The translations under genes were made by a program, and so were the position numbers. Of a stretch of DNA of 64,000 nucleotides, positions 8,901 to 17,390 are shown one piece after another. The first letter of the stretch is position 1. Every line of letters starts with the position of its first letter. The notes under the pieces were generated by a model, which made no database searches, was not told the origin of the DNA, and saw only the letters and a program-made list of their open reading frames with translations. The stretch is from CAYILR01 sp964364175 (GTDB lineage Bacteria > Bdellovibrionota > UBA1018): assembly GCA_964364175.1 (NCBI GenBank), contig CAYILR010000015.1, forward strand, positions 1 to 64,000. The letters are read 5' to 3'.

Positions 8901-9014
8901 CGGCTCGTCGTCCTCGACGACCGTCGGCTTCTTACCCGCCTTGGGCTTGGGCTTCTGACTTTGAGGCTCGTCCTCCTCGGGCACGACCCCTATGTCACGG
9001 AGGCGCTTCGCCAT
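5889..9014 (-). CDS. DnaB-type replicative helicase precursor with intein
   Basis: The precursor has 1041 residues, or about 584 after removal of a 457-residue intein (6774-8144). The N-terminal region carries a DnaB-like helical domain; the RecA-fold ATPase follows. The intein splits the Walker A motif, so GSTSGGGK and TAMELSL join to give GSTSGGGKT. Walker B is DVWFIDYVNLL. DnaB-type helicases unwind the fork 5'-3' as hexamers. The open frame extends back to 9329, but the ATG at 9014 overlaps the upstream TGA (TGATG) and is the likely start. A charged C-terminal tail follows the ATPase core. Confidence 0.92.
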   Translation of the reverse strand: MAKRLRDIGVVPEEDEPQSQKPKPKAGKKPTVVEDDEPPQKSRAPLTEIAAPEFESSRLHNGQLEFLTLVRVVMDPELQGRLWPRLTEEHFAADPTRALFQRLKTLHQAGRDWPKLAVLSKDPALPASTKLQLETVLARADRGKPLIHGTLKLSSDKEVALESNADFEGLVFDLLESYRITRKAAEHYVDAIAQIADAETFDPLLGPSIVEKAASDVLSIRGQESIADVLMHFGYQTTDTDKAKRKEEVRKMGATDRPRFKTGFAAYDEKAGGFQPGEVVLLGSTSGGGKCLTDEALTLTSCGLLSMGEIASHLPCGYTEAAFEVHGREGRESISHIYKEAVTKTFKVSTALGFNNQATAAHRVLTVREGVVDWSFQKDLTPGDAVVIMSGQRLWGSTIQLPTAVGVCTQPTMSLGLAKILGYLVSEGHFNTTGGTKLSFSNHDQEIMDDYVKTFKAVFPEEAAREDETTEDGRVVGLCHSVRPQFVAWWEEIGLLRGLSADREVPRCIRVAPEPFVVAFLQALFEGDGYIQQDDKKQVLYTTTSSELHRQVKLLLLNLGIVTNTVEQDKTATNGTPGNISHAYTLIIGHKYVDVFAERIGFLSSRKKAELVECLRRGQSQAVGRKTEYLHGANKALQSAWRAVRQKMIEVKTSFAALPGGEKASNCVRNAVYKGRPTNINCSTLLDFADHLGVTGPEVDTLRFLTSAEVVCDLITSIETIETEVTVYDFVVPGTHSFCANGLVQHNTAMELSLMLNMARMGTSVAMLQLELSLEQIDERLSSSLANINSDVLRSGGVTPKLQQRIDEAWDEFHEECVTAQSRCTFYAPSEQTVAGCEMVFKQFKYDVWFIDYVNLLTGDNDKLQGWERLSTITKQFKRLAKKYGICIVLAVQINVDKETGEVEVRYAKAMREDADVVIVWLKTKEAEAEGRVWLRHLKARQYEPFDFPVGIALHYCRFESLSTADVPKPKVRKLGKKKLHVKDELDVAIENAPPISTFRKKEKPLVVPDEKPILDAALAGDMNPRKLELPNDGYADLDES
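6774..8144 (-). mobile_element. Intein with LAGLIDADG homing endonuclease in helicase Walker A
   Basis: The intein starts at Cys (CLTDEALTLTSCG, block A), has a block B TxxH (ATAAHRVLTV), two LAGLIDADG-like helices (ILGYLVSEGH and FLQALFEGDGYI), and block F/G VYDFVVPGTHSFCANG ending in His-Asn, with Thr as the first C-extein residue. All residues for standard splicing are present. Both endonuclease acidic positions appear filled, so it may still be mobile. The P-loop of replicative helicases is a well-known intein insertion point. Confidence 0.93.
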
Positions 9015-9805
9015 CAGGCCACACCGAAGACCAGTGGAAAGCCAGAGCGTCGGGCTACGTCGGCCAGGACCGCGCCGTCGACACCTCGCGGCGGCACGGC
9101 TTCGTACAGCAAGAAGCCCTTGAACATCGACCGCACCGCGCCGAGGTACGAGAAGGTCTGGTACAAGGTGTCGGCGTCCAGGAAACCACCGTGGACGATG
9201 AGGACGTCTGTGGTCGATCCGAGGTTCGTGAAAAAGTGGTTCATGGCTTCTGGGCTCATCAAGGACACGAGACTGATGCGTCGGAACACCGGCAACCGCT
9301 GCTCCGGTAGCTGCCCCAGGTTGGCCCACAGGTCACGCAAGAACAAGGCCGATGCTGCCTCGACTGAAACTTGGTTTAGCGCCAGTAGCACCAATGATTT
9401 TTCACCATAAGAAGAAGCCGTCCACCAAGGGAACAAGGTGAGCGACTTCCACGTCTCTTGCAACCAGATGCTGGGTTTTTGTTTGGTCTTCTTGACAGGA
9501 TCGACTTTCAACCCAAGCTTGCGAAGGCTGGTCGCCAGGGCACCTAGGTCGGGGCTGCTTTTGGTACTCTCGGCCGTGATGTCGAACAGCCGCTGTCGGA
9601 TCATGGTGATGTTGGCGGACTCGATCACGTCGTGGTTCCAACCCGCGGTAGCGAGGAGCATACGGAAGTGCTCTTGGGTGCCCCAGTTGGGGGCTCGACC
9701 TGCCAGCGCTGTATCGCGTGCGCTTGCCTCTTCTCCTGCCCAGGTAGGGCGGGTCAACCATGTTCTTGGAAGCGGCAGAGTTATCGGTTTCCGGCGTTGC
9801 CGCAT
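9014..9805 (-). CDS. Unknown protein upstream of the helicase
   Basis: This 263-residue protein has alternating hydrophobic strands in its second half (SLVLLALNQVS, RISLVSLMSP, TDVLIVHGGFLD, FLLYEAV), consistent with a Rossmann- or RecA-like fold but with no Walker A motif. It overlaps the helicase start by one base, so the two are translationally coupled. A helicase loader or other helicase partner is a reasonable positional guess; no family is recognised. Confidence 0.65.
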   Translation of the reverse strand: MRQRRKPITLPLPRTWLTRPTWAGEEASARDTALAGRAPNWGTQEHFRMLLATAGWNHDVIESANITMIRQRLFDITAESTKSSPDLGALATSLRKLGLKVDPVKKTKQKPSIWLQETWKSLTLFPWWTASSYGEKSLVLLALNQVSVEAASALFLRDLWANLGQLPEQRLPVFRRISLVSLMSPEAMNHFFTNLGSTTDVLIVHGGFLDADTLYQTFSYLGAVRSMFKGFLLYEAVPPRGVDGAVLADVARRSGFPLVFGVA

Positions 9806-9911
9806 GGGAGCGGCGTAGCACGCGCGAACCGGCGCCTACAAGGCAGGACGGACACAGAGCCAAAGTGTCACCCTTGCGTGTGCAGGTCCGTTTCGATTCC
9901 GGGAGTGCGCT

Positions 9912-10892
9912 GTGAAGCTGACGATCATCTTGAAAAAGCTCGACGCAGACGGCCTGGGCGGGCAAATCCTGGAAGCCATGGGCATGAAGCGCAGCGCCTA
10001 CGAGCCTGCGGTCTTCGTCACACAGCACATTCAGGACCCACGCATCGTGGCTCCAGTCGACGTGCTGGAATCCATGTGGCCGGTCATGTATGTCGAGGCC
10101 CTGATGGACGAGGGTATTCGTCCGCTGCGCGTCTTCCAAAAGACCGACTCCACCGTGGGCCTCACGCCGTTGTTCGCGTCGGCGAAGCCCGACAAGCTCG
10201 CGGTCGCCAACATCCTCGAAGCTGCCGCCAACGCATTGGAAGGTGGCACTTGTGTTTGTGGCGAAAGCTGCAAGGCGAGCGCAGACGGCGCGACCTGTGA
10301 GGCGTGTGGCCTCCCGATGGCTGCTGCCGAAGAAGCTTCCGAGACCATGGCCGCTGCCGTCGACGCCCTGGCTGAACTGGCTGAGATCATGGCTGAGAGC
10401 GCGGTGTGTCCAGACTGCGGCGCTGAGATGGTCTACGACGACGGCCGGGATGCGTACACCTGTCCCGAGTGTGGCTACATCGGTCCGAATGGCCCTATTG
10501 AGGTGCGCGGCGATGATGTCCCAAACGAGATCATCCAGACCGCGCCGCTGAACGCCAGCAAGGGCGTCATCGACAAGAAGACCTGGAAGATGATCCGGGA
10601 GAAGGCGAACGACGCGCTGGAGAAGGCCGGCTTCGACGGCAACGGCCGCTTCAAGACCATCGGCCAAGCCAACAGCAAGCTCGCTGATGTGCTCTCCAAC
10701 TTCGGCCTTCAGCTTGGTGACGTGATGAGCGCCGACCTGTTCCGTGAGGACTCGCGCACCCAGAACTTCAGCCTGGAGTTCGTGAACCCGCAGGACTCGT
10801 TCTCGCCGGTGGCGTTCGACGATTCCATGGTCCACTACAGCTACGCCAAGCTGAGCCCCGATCGCATCGAGGTCGTTGCGTATCTCTCGTAG
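9912..10892 (+). CDS. Unknown protein with two zinc-ribbon segments
   Basis: The GTG start at 9912 follows a GGGAG ribosome binding site. The 326-residue protein has a globular N-terminus, then CVCGESC with CEAC (about residues 113-130), an Ala/Glu-rich helical linker, then CPDCGAEM with CPECGY (about residues 162-185), a classical CxxC-CxxC ribbon. The C-terminal 140 residues are unlike anything recognised. It begins a short plus-strand pair, divergent from the helicase operon. Nucleic-acid binding or a protein-protein role is possible. Confidence 0.75.
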   Translation: MKLTIILKKLDADGLGGQILEAMGMKRSAYEPAVFVTQHIQDPRIVAPVDVLESMWPVMYVEALMDEGIRPLRVFQKTDSTVGLTPLFASAKPDKLAVANILEAAANALEGGTCVCGESCKASADGATCEACGLPMAAAEEASETMAAAVDALAELAEIMAESAVCPDCGAEMVYDDGRDAYTCPECGYIGPNGPIEVRGDDVPNEIIQTAPLNASKGVIDKKTWKMIREKANDALEKAGFDGNGRFKTIGQANSKLADVLSNFGLQLGDVMSADLFREDSRTQNFSLEFVNPQDSFSPVAFDDSMVHYSYAKLSPDRIEVVAYLS

Positions 10893-10910
10893 AGAGCCTA
10901 AAAGCGGGCC

Positions 10911-11639
10911 ATGAAGCTGGCGGACAAGCTCGACGACATCACCCGCAAGTTCTGGACTGCATGGCGTACCTGGCGCATGGGCCAAGATTGGACGTTCGGT
11001 ACCGACCTCCCAAGCCAGAAGCTGAGCCCGTGGTTGGTCGCCAACTTCGACCAACTACCCCCTGAGGGTAGTGCTTGGTTCCGTCAGCACACGGCGCTCT
11101 TGTTGTGGGCGCTGGACGACCTGCCGCTCGAAGCTTGGGGCTTCGCACCCAAAGCCCCGGTGACGGCCCCGGTGGACCCGGCTGAGCCTCGTCTGCGCGC
11201 CGAGGTCGAGAAGCTCCGGGCTGACGCCAACGAGCTTCGGAGCTTGGCTCATCGGCGCGAGCTTGAGCGCGACCAAGAGACGCAGAAGATCGAGATTGAG
11301 CGGCAGCTTCGCGCCAAGTGTGAAGGCGACACGATGATGGCTGAGGAGAAGCTGGCCAAGCTGGAGCCCGTCATCAATGAGTTGAAGGCAACGGTGCTGC
11401 CTACCACAGAGGCCGTTGAAGCGGCCCTCAAAGCCCTCAAGGCGGGCGAGACCGTGAGGGTGGCTGCGAACCTGGTCAAGGCCCTGACGCTCCTCACGGG
11501 CGAGCCTGTTGAGGCTGAGGAGGAAGCTCCAGAGCCAGAGACCGAGCCCGAGCCCGAGGCTCCGTCGCCCAGACCGAAGCGGCCCCAGAAGCCCAAGGCC
11601 GAGCCCAAGGCCAAGAAGAAGCAGCCCAATTGGGGCTGA
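10911..11639 (+). CDS. Unknown coiled-coil protein with acidic/basic tail
   Basis: The protein has 242 residues. The N-terminal third is Trp-rich (FWTAWRTWRMG). Residues about 85-195 are predicted helical and coiled-coil. The tail is Pro/Glu repeats followed by Lys/Pro-rich sequence ending KAKKKQPNWG. It follows the zinc-ribbon gene by 18 nt and is probably co-transcribed. No family recognised. Confidence 0.65.
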   Translation: MKLADKLDDITRKFWTAWRTWRMGQDWTFGTDLPSQKLSPWLVANFDQLPPEGSAWFRQHTALLLWALDDLPLEAWGFAPKAPVTAPVDPAEPRLRAEVEKLRADANELRSLAHRRELERDQETQKIEIERQLRAKCEGDTMMAEEKLAKLEPVINELKATVLPTTEAVEAALKALKAGETVRVAANLVKALTLLTGEPVEAEEEAPEPETEPEPEAPSPRPKRPQKPKAEPKAKKKQPNWG

Positions 11640-11642
11640 GGC

Positions 11643-12923
11643 TCAGCCTTTCGGAAACATCCGAGGTGCGTAGCCGAAGGTTTGGTGCTTGGCCAGGTCG
11701 CGCTGCTTGCGCACCTTGACCTCCGTCTCCGAGTAGTGCTTGAGCGCGTCATATGGACCCTCGAACAGCACGGCGGCGACCTCGCTGCGTGAGACTGGGA
11801 TGTCCTTCTTCTGAAGCTCCTCTAGCACGAGGGCCGAGGTGGGGGCGCCCACCACGACCGTCTCACCGGACCGAAGACCGCCATAGATGACTGGGAAATA
11901 AGCAGGCAAGAGGCCAGAGCGGTCCTTGAGGACCTGGAGCGTATCGCTCTTGGGCTCATCTGTGATGACCAAGCTGGCGGCGTACATCGCTCGACGAGCT
12001 TGGACTACCAAAACGCTGGGAGCGTTCACGTAGATAACAACCGTCAAACGCTCTCGCGCGGCAGCGTGACGCCAAGAGTCCATCTCTTCTTCACTGGGCA
12101 TCTCCGTCATCTCGAAGAAGCGGACACTGCTCGATCTGTTCAAGAACTGAAGGAGCGTGCGCAGGGCGCGCGGGTCGTCATCACAAGACCGGAAGGCCAG
12201 CACCACCGGGCATGACGCCAAGTGACTATGGAAGAAGTCGACCACGAACTGCGGAAGGTGAAGCCCCTTGGCCGAAGGAAGGCCGTCAGTGATTGGGTTG
12301 TGCCGCTGGTCTTTGTCCAGCAGGTATTCCCTGACCTGCGTGTCTCGAATGGAGGACGACTTCAAGCTGTCGATCAAGCCGTCGATGGCCTTGTTGCTGC
12401 TGAGGGTACCGAGGTCGCTGACTTCCTCAGGCTTGAGGCCGAAGGCTGCGAGCTTGGCTTCAACGAGGAACTTCATCTCGTCGGCGAAATCCCAGATCTC
12501 TCTGGAGTCGGCGTAGAACAAGGCCCTGGCCTGTTCACGAGCCTCCTGGCGCGCGGCCTGGTCGACGGTGGGGTAGCGGCCATGCTTGAGGCAATGGTCA
12601 CGACGCAGACGCAGCAAGACAGCCACACGGTCTACGGGCGTGCGCTTCGGCGGAGCCATCTCCTTCGGAGTGACATCGATGCAGTCCTCGATGTGAAGCT
12701 CTTTCAGGTTGGACCAACGCTTCTTCTGTTCATCCGGGTAGGACTCCAGGTGGTCTTCGATGGTGACCGTGTGCGCTGGAGTCCAAGGCTTGCCGTTCCG
12801 CATCCCCATAGGACCCGGAGGGTCTTTCGCGCGCGTGACCAAGTACGGCGTTTCGGGCTTGAGGCCCGAAACCCGGCAGGTGCTCGGCTTCACCTTCACG
12901 TAGCTGCCAGTCTTGATCTTCAT
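11643..12923 (-). CDS. Unknown 426-residue protein
   Basis: The chosen start is ATG at 12923, overlapping the TGA of the preceding gene (ATGA); the open frame extends further upstream only inside that gene. The N-terminus (KIKTGSYVKV) looks like a small beta domain. The C-terminal half has strands such as CPVVLAFRS, LTVVIYVNAP and SLVITDE, suggesting an alpha/beta fold without recognisable catalytic motifs. It converges with the plus-strand coiled-coil gene, leaving 3 nt between them. Confidence 0.65.
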   Translation of the reverse strand: MKIKTGSYVKVKPSTCRVSGLKPETPYLVTRAKDPPGPMGMRNGKPWTPAHTVTIEDHLESYPDEQKKRWSNLKELHIEDCIDVTPKEMAPPKRTPVDRVAVLLRLRRDHCLKHGRYPTVDQAARQEAREQARALFYADSREIWDFADEMKFLVEAKLAAFGLKPEEVSDLGTLSSNKAIDGLIDSLKSSSIRDTQVREYLLDKDQRHNPITDGLPSAKGLHLPQFVVDFFHSHLASCPVVLAFRSCDDDPRALRTLLQFLNRSSSVRFFEMTEMPSEEEMDSWRHAAARERLTVVIYVNAPSVLVVQARRAMYAASLVITDEPKSDTLQVLKDRSGLLPAYFPVIYGGLRSGETVVVGAPTSALVLEELQKKDIPVSRSEVAAVLFEGPYDALKHYSETEVKVRKQRDLAKHQTFGYAPRMFPKG

Positions 12924-13279
12924 CGTGCGAACTTCCTCTCCAGGTGGACGTAGCTCCAAGGGTACCGCATCATCGACCGCCGCGTCTGGCATCGTTGCTT
13001 GGGCTTGGCTCCGCATCGTGGACACTTGCGCTTGCCGTACTTGCGCTGATTCTCTTTCTCAAGCTCGCGCGTCTTCTTGACCACCTGCTGCATTCCCTCT
13101 TCACCAAGTCTGCGACGGAGGCGAGCTTGGGCTGCCAGCCTCCGTCGCCGCTTCATCCGTTTGCTATGGGCGAAGCACCGGCGCTTACCGTCTTTGTCCT
13201 TGCCACGAATGGCGTGAGCCGAGCATCGACGCCCCTCGTTCCAGAACTTCGGCTTCCAGACGTGGGCGCACTGGGTCAT
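12920..13279 (-). CDS. Small very basic zinc-finger-like protein
   Basis: This 119-residue protein is rich in Arg and Lys, with KRMKRRRRLAAQARLRRRL in the middle and CPRCGAKPKQRC near the C-terminus; another Cys/His set (CAHVW, CSAHA, CFAH) lies at the N-terminus. It is probably a nucleic-acid binding protein. It overlaps its neighbours on both sides by 4 nt, so it belongs to the operon running from 13.8 to 11.6 kb. Confidence 0.65.
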   Translation of the reverse strand: MTQCAHVWKPKFWNEGRRCSAHAIRGKDKDGKRRCFAHSKRMKRRRRLAAQARLRRRLGEEGMQQVVKKTRELEKENQRKYGKRKCPRCGAKPKQRCQTRRSMMRYPWSYVHLERKFAR

Positions 13280-13539
13280 GCGTCGATGACCAGCACATTC
13301 TCTGCGTGTTCCTTGAGCCAGTCCGGAGTCAAATGACTGTGAAGCGAGATGCAGACGAACACCCGATCCGCCATCGCCATGATGCCCTTCGCGACCTCCT
13401 CAGGCTCAGGGCTCCGACGCAGACAGACGGCGTGCGACAGATACCCGGTAGCCGACCTGAAGCCTTCAGGAGACGTGACCAGCACCTCGGCCTCGTCGTC
13501 GAGTTGTGCGATCAGTTCTTTGAGGTCCTGCACTTTCAC
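13276..13539 (-). CDS. Unknown small protein
   Basis: An 87-residue protein starting at GTG 13539, which overlaps the upstream TGA (GTGA). The N-terminal VKVQDLKELIAQLDDEAEVLV pattern (split here only by the start choice) is like small cellular proteins beginning with a helix and a strand. No motif identifies it. Confidence 0.6.
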   Translation of the reverse strand: MKVQDLKELIAQLDDEAEVLVTSPEGFRSATGYLSHAVCLRRSPEPEEVAKGIMAMADRVFVCISLHSHLTPDWLKEHAENVLVIDA

Positions 13540-13769
13540 TTGGCGTTCTCCAGGAAGCACTGGCCTTCCTCTTCTGTCATGTACTTCGGGTAGCGGGCCA
13601 CCTTGGCATAGCGTTTGACAGCTTCAAGCTGAAGCTCGGGGCGCACGCCGAGTTGCTCCATCCGCACGACAACTTTGTGGAGCGTCTCCTTGGAGATGGG
13701 AGGAGACGACGGCACCGTCGTCTCCTCGTCGTCCATGTACCACTTGGCGGTTCCCGGAAGCATCACCAT
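13536..13769 (-). CDS. Unknown small protein
   Basis: A 77-residue protein with a disordered, acidic N-terminus and a helical C-terminal half (KETLHKVVVRMEQLGV, then YPKYMTEEEGQCFL). It is packed between overlapping neighbours. Starts at ATG 13769 or three codons later (ATG of MLPG); no function suggested. Confidence 0.55.
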   Translation of the reverse strand: MVMLPGTAKWYMDDEETTVPSSPPISKETLHKVVVRMEQLGVRPELQLEAVKRYAKVARYPKYMTEEEGQCFLENAK

Positions 13770-13776
13770 GGCTCTC

Positions 13777-14538
13777 CTACGCCGCCATCCGGCGCTTCAG
13801 GCTCTCGTGGCCAGGCTTGGACCAGTGGCTGTTGGCGAGCCCGATGAAGCGGCGCTCGTCGTACTTCAGGTACATCATCTGGGCCACGGCCGTGTCCTCA
13901 TCGGGCACGCTCTGGGCCGGGTGAGCACAGAAGCGCTCCAACGGCTCGTTGGTCTGCGGGTCGACAAGCTCGACGTTGCCGGAACGGCCGCGCTTAATGC
14001 GGTACTTCCGGTCCTCGACGTGGAGGTAGAAGTGCCCGTGCGCCGCCCAGTCGCGCTTCTGCTCCTCGTTGAGGACGGAGAGCAAGAGCTTCTTGGCGTT
14101 CTCGTTGGCGAGCTTCTGCTCGGCGTTGCGGACCTCGTACTCGGCCTGACGACGACGGTCCTCCTCCTCGCGCGCAGCGCGCTCCTCGGGCGTGAGTTCG
14201 CGGTGAACAGCCGGGAAGCCGTAGACACGGGCCGGCGTGTTGACGAAGCCATGGTTCCATGAGGCCCAGACGTTGTCCGAGGTGACCCAACCGGCCTCAC
14301 CATGCAGACGGATGACGTTGTGGACGGTGGTGACCGTGTTGGTGGAACACGTACCGGTCCCGTAGTCCTGGTTCCACGACGACCAGATCAGATTGCCGTC
14401 TGTTGATGCCGTCGCCGAGCAGCCGGTGATCGTGTACTGCTGGTTCCACGAGTACCACACCGTATCGACGCCGCTGTTCGTCACAGGCGTCGACCATGCC
14501 TCGATGTTGGCTCGACGAGCCGTCATTCCTGATGGCAT
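13777..14538 (-). CDS. WxxWN-repeat protein with conserved C-terminal domain
   Basis: The N-terminal part holds three repeats with the core W-x-x-W-N (VWYSWNQQY, IWSSWNQDYG, VWASWNHGF) spaced 27-45 residues apart. A highly charged helical linker (about residues 115-150) follows, then a compact C-terminal domain with GHFYLHVEDRKYRIKRG, then NVELVD, ERFCAHPA, DEDTAVAQMMYLKYDE and a final FIGLANSHW. I recall this last domain from many uncharacterised phage and bacterial proteins but cannot name it. The Trp repeats suggest a binding surface, perhaps a virion or carbohydrate-binding part. Confidence 0.7.
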   Translation of the reverse strand: MPSGMTARRANIEAWSTPVTNSGVDTVWYSWNQQYTITGCSATASTDGNLIWSSWNQDYGTGTCSTNTVTTVHNVIRLHGEAGWVTSDNVWASWNHGFVNTPARVYGFPAVHRELTPEERAAREEEDRRRQAEYEVRNAEQKLANENAKKLLLSVLNEEQKRDWAAHGHFYLHVEDRKYRIKRGRSGNVELVDPQTNEPLERFCAHPAQSVPDEDTAVAQMMYLKYDERRFIGLANSHWSKPGHESLKRRMAA

Positions 14539-14540
14539 GG

Positions 14541-14903
14541 TCAGCCTCCCGCCATCGGGCTGACCATGATGATTCGCTCTGCCTTGGCATCGAACTTCGT
14601 GATCTTCTCGCCCTTGTTCCCATCGTTGTCCTTGACGAGGAATGCGGCATACCCCTTCTTGATGAGCTTGTCGAAGGTGGCCTGAGCAGCTTCAACTTCA
14701 TCGGTCTTGGTACGGTCCCACATGATCTTCACGTCACCGGCGCGGTGGTCGATGACCTCGAAGACGCTCATGACCTTCGGATCGAAACCCTCGGGCTTGT
14801 TGTCGCCTTTGTAGAAGGGGAGTGTCGTCACGGACTTGACGTAGTCGTCCTTGAGGAGCGAGTCGTGGCGGGCGTCGTGGTTGTCAACTTGCGTTGTCGT
14901 CAT
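14541..14903 (-). CDS. Unknown 120-residue protein
   Basis: ATG at 14903 follows a GAAGGGA stretch. The protein is a compact alpha/beta domain (MSVFEVIDHRAGDVKIMWD, then AFLVKDNDGNKGEKITKFD, RIIMVSPMAGG) ending right before the WxxWN-repeat gene. The pairing of these two genes and their spacing of 2 nt suggest a common operon and perhaps a joint structural role. Confidence 0.6.
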   Translation of the reverse strand: MTTTQVDNHDARHDSLLKDDYVKSVTTLPFYKGDNKPEGFDPKVMSVFEVIDHRAGDVKIMWDRTKTDEVEAAQATFDKLIKKGYAAFLVKDNDGNKGEKITKFDAKAERIIMVSPMAGG

Positions 14904-14930
14904 GGGTAGGTAGTCCCTTCGTTGTTGTCG

Positions 14931-17390
14931 TCAGCGACCGTCCACCATGGCCAGGCGCTTGCCGATTTCGATCCGCGAACCTCGCTCATCTCGCTCGACC
15001 TGCCAAACAGAATCGAAGCTGTCGTTGGCGGCCTGAAGCACCTCGGCATCGTGTGCGATTGTGAAAACGCTGTCAAGGTCCGGGCAGCGCTCCATGAGGG
15101 TCGGGATCAGCCGCTGGACGAACAAGAGCTTGCCGTCGGACTCAAGGTCGGCGAACGGCTCATCGAAGAACATGAGATTGGCCTTGCGGGGGCTAACCTC
15201 TCGTAGTGCCGCGATGATGGCCATGGTGAACCGGCGCCGCTGGCCGCCTGAGGCTTGGATGGCGGAGATCCAGGGCGCGTGTCCCCCGGTCCGCAGCATC
15301 AGGTCGACGTCCTTGAGGTCGTCCGACACCGACAGCTTCACCTCCGCTCCCGTGTACTGGTGCGACGACATCGCCGACACATACACCGGCAGCACACCCT
15401 CCAAGACCGAAACACACGACCGTACTTTGGAGGCCCGCAGCGCCGTGAAGTACGGCACTAGCGTCTCCTCGTAGTGCTGGACCCGCACGGCTGTGTCTGC
15501 GTGTTCCTGTATGGCTGTGTTGACAAGATTGAGACGCTTCTTCAGGTGCTTGAGCGTCGAAACCGCTTGGTCACACGCGGACTTGATCTTGAGAGCTTCA
15601 CTCAAGGATGTCTTGGCTTTCTCGCGCTTGGCTCCGAGGGCGGCTAGTTGGGCCTGGACCTCCTCTTGGGTGGTGAGGCCGTCGATGAGCTTTCGAGCCG
15701 CGTCGTACTGCTTGTGCAGCGAGACCAGAACCGTCAGCTTCTTCACCGCGGCCTTGAAGCCGCCAAGCTCGGCTTCCAAGGTCTTCTTCTGCTCGACCAG
15801 CTTCTCGGGGCTCTGAGGCTTCTTGAGGGCCTTGAGCGCGACCTGGGCCTTGGTGAGTGCCTCTTGGTGAGTGGCCTGAGCCTCCTCCAAGCGGGCCAGG
15901 CGGTCGTGCGCTTCCCTATGGTTGATGACCTTGTCCGTGACCTCCCCTACAGTAGCGTCATCGAACGACCACAACGACCACCAGTCCGCATCAAGCTCCC
16001 CGTCGAGCTTGAGGAGGGCCGCCTTCAAGGCTCCGAGTGCCAGCGCCCGGCTTGCCGTCGCCTGTTTCTGAAGGGCGGCCACAGAAGCCTTGAGCCCAGC
16101 CTCATCGAGAGCCGAGTCGCAAGTGGGGCATGTGGAGGCGTGGGACTTGGCCAGCTTCTCCAGTTTCGCAATCGTCAAAACGGCTTGGTCTGCCTCCTTG
16201 GCGTGGTCTTGCCACCGGACACTATTCTTGATCTTGACCTTCGCGCTGTCAGAGAAGTTCGCCACCCGACCCAACAGCGTCTCGGCCTCCTGCATGAGCG
16301 CCTGAAGCTTCTCAAGAACGTCGTCCGAGGGTACTTCCTGTAGAGCCTCAGCAATGGGAGCGATGCGCTCCTGGTTCTTGGTGAGGGCCGTCAGGACCTC
16401 TTGCACCCGCTGGTTGGCGGCGTCGTAGGCCGTGTGCTGGTGGAACATGGACCGAAGCTGGGCCTCGATCTCGGTGAGGGAGGTGGCGCAGGTGTCCTGC
16501 TCCTCCTGGGCGGCTTCCAGGGCTTCCTGGGTCGCGTCAGCGTCGTGCTTGAGACGTTCGTGGAGGTCGACCGTGGCGGACTCGATCTGGTCTTTAAGCT
16601 CAGAGAGAGCGTCGAAGGCGTCGTCGGCCGCTTCCAGCTTGCCGAGGTCATTCGAGAGCTTCTGGAGCCGTTCAGAGAGCTTGGTGACCCCGGCCTCGAC
16701 GGCGGCAACCCCACCAGGTACCTCGTCCAGCACCGCCTGGGCTTCACGCTGTTCCTCTTCCAGGTTTGCAAGTTCTTGTTGCAAGTCACCGCCAGCCATG
16801 GATTTCTTGGCCAGGGCCTTGAGTTCTTCTTGCGCCGTGGTGAGGAGGTCGTCGTAGAAGTCGAGCCCGAAGACCGAGGTCAGGTACTCGCGCTTCTCGG
16901 TCGGTGAGCCAGCCAAGAGGTCGTGGATACCACCCTGGTGCAGGTACACGACGCCCAGCCATTCTTCATAAGAAAGAGGGGCCAGGCGCTTCACGAGCTT
17001 CTTCTGTTGCGGCTTGGTGTCGGGCTCTTCGCGCACACCATCGACGGTGATGATGTAGCGGGACTTCATCCGCTTGTGCTTGAACGCCTGCGTGATGCTG
17101 ACGTGCCGGGTCGAGGCTCCGTGGCCCGAGTCGAAGGCCAACGTGCCCTGGTAGCCATGGGCCTCGTTGACGATGGAGGACTCGACGAGCCCGGACTTCC
17201 GAACCCGAGGACTGCCCTTGCCGTACAGGACCAGAGTCATGACCTCGGGGATCATGGACTTCCCGGACCCTTCGGGTCCACAGATCAGCACTCTCCCCTG
17301 CTTCGCCAAAGGCAAAGGCGCGCTCAAGGTACGGTAGGTACCCGCGCCCTCGAACGACAGGCTCTTGATGCGGAGGAGAGCTTCTGTCAT
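14931..17390 (-). CDS. Rad50/SbcC-like recombination ATPase
   Basis: This 819-residue ABC-type ATPase has Walker A GPEGSGKS (residues 38-45), a long coiled coil interrupted by a CPTC zinc hook near residue 420, the SGGQRRRF signature near 715 and Walker B LMFFDEPFADLES near 740. This is the layout of Rad50, SbcC and T4 gp46, which work with an Mre11/SbcD/gp47 nuclease in processing DNA ends. No such nuclease gene is recognisable in the window. The start overlaps the DUF4419 gene stop by 4 nt, so the two proteins are probably made together. Confidence 0.92.
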   Translation of the reverse strand: MTEALLRIKSLSFEGAGTYRTLSAPLPLAKQGRVLICGPEGSGKSMIPEVMTLVLYGKGSPRVRKSGLVESSIVNEAHGYQGTLAFDSGHGASTRHVSITQAFKHKRMKSRYIITVDGVREEPDTKPQQKKLVKRLAPLSYEEWLGVVYLHQGGIHDLLAGSPTEKREYLTSVFGLDFYDDLLTTAQEELKALAKKSMAGGDLQQELANLEEEQREAQAVLDEVPGGVAAVEAGVTKLSERLQKLSNDLGKLEAADDAFDALSELKDQIESATVDLHERLKHDADATQEALEAAQEEQDTCATSLTEIEAQLRSMFHQHTAYDAANQRVQEVLTALTKNQERIAPIAEALQEVPSDDVLEKLQALMQEAETLLGRVANFSDSAKVKIKNSVRWQDHAKEADQAVLTIAKLEKLAKSHASTCPTCDSALDEAGLKASVAALQKQATASRALALGALKAALLKLDGELDADWWSLWSFDDATVGEVTDKVINHREAHDRLARLEEAQATHQEALTKAQVALKALKKPQSPEKLVEQKKTLEAELGGFKAAVKKLTVLVSLHKQYDAARKLIDGLTTQEEVQAQLAALGAKREKAKTSLSEALKIKSACDQAVSTLKHLKKRLNLVNTAIQEHADTAVRVQHYEETLVPYFTALRASKVRSCVSVLEGVLPVYVSAMSSHQYTGAEVKLSVSDDLKDVDLMLRTGGHAPWISAIQASGGQRRRFTMAIIAALREVSPRKANLMFFDEPFADLESDGKLLFVQRLIPTLMERCPDLDSVFTIAHDAEVLQAANDSFDSVWQVERDERGSRIEIGKRLAMVDGR

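Noticed and set aside
9015..9329. Longer N-terminus for the helicase
   Set aside because: It overlaps the upstream gene; the ATG at 9014 has the TGATG coupling seen elsewhere.
9402..11054. 550-residue minus-strand ORF
   Set aside because: It lies antisense to the zinc-ribbon gene and across the helicase partner; composition is that of a shadow frame.
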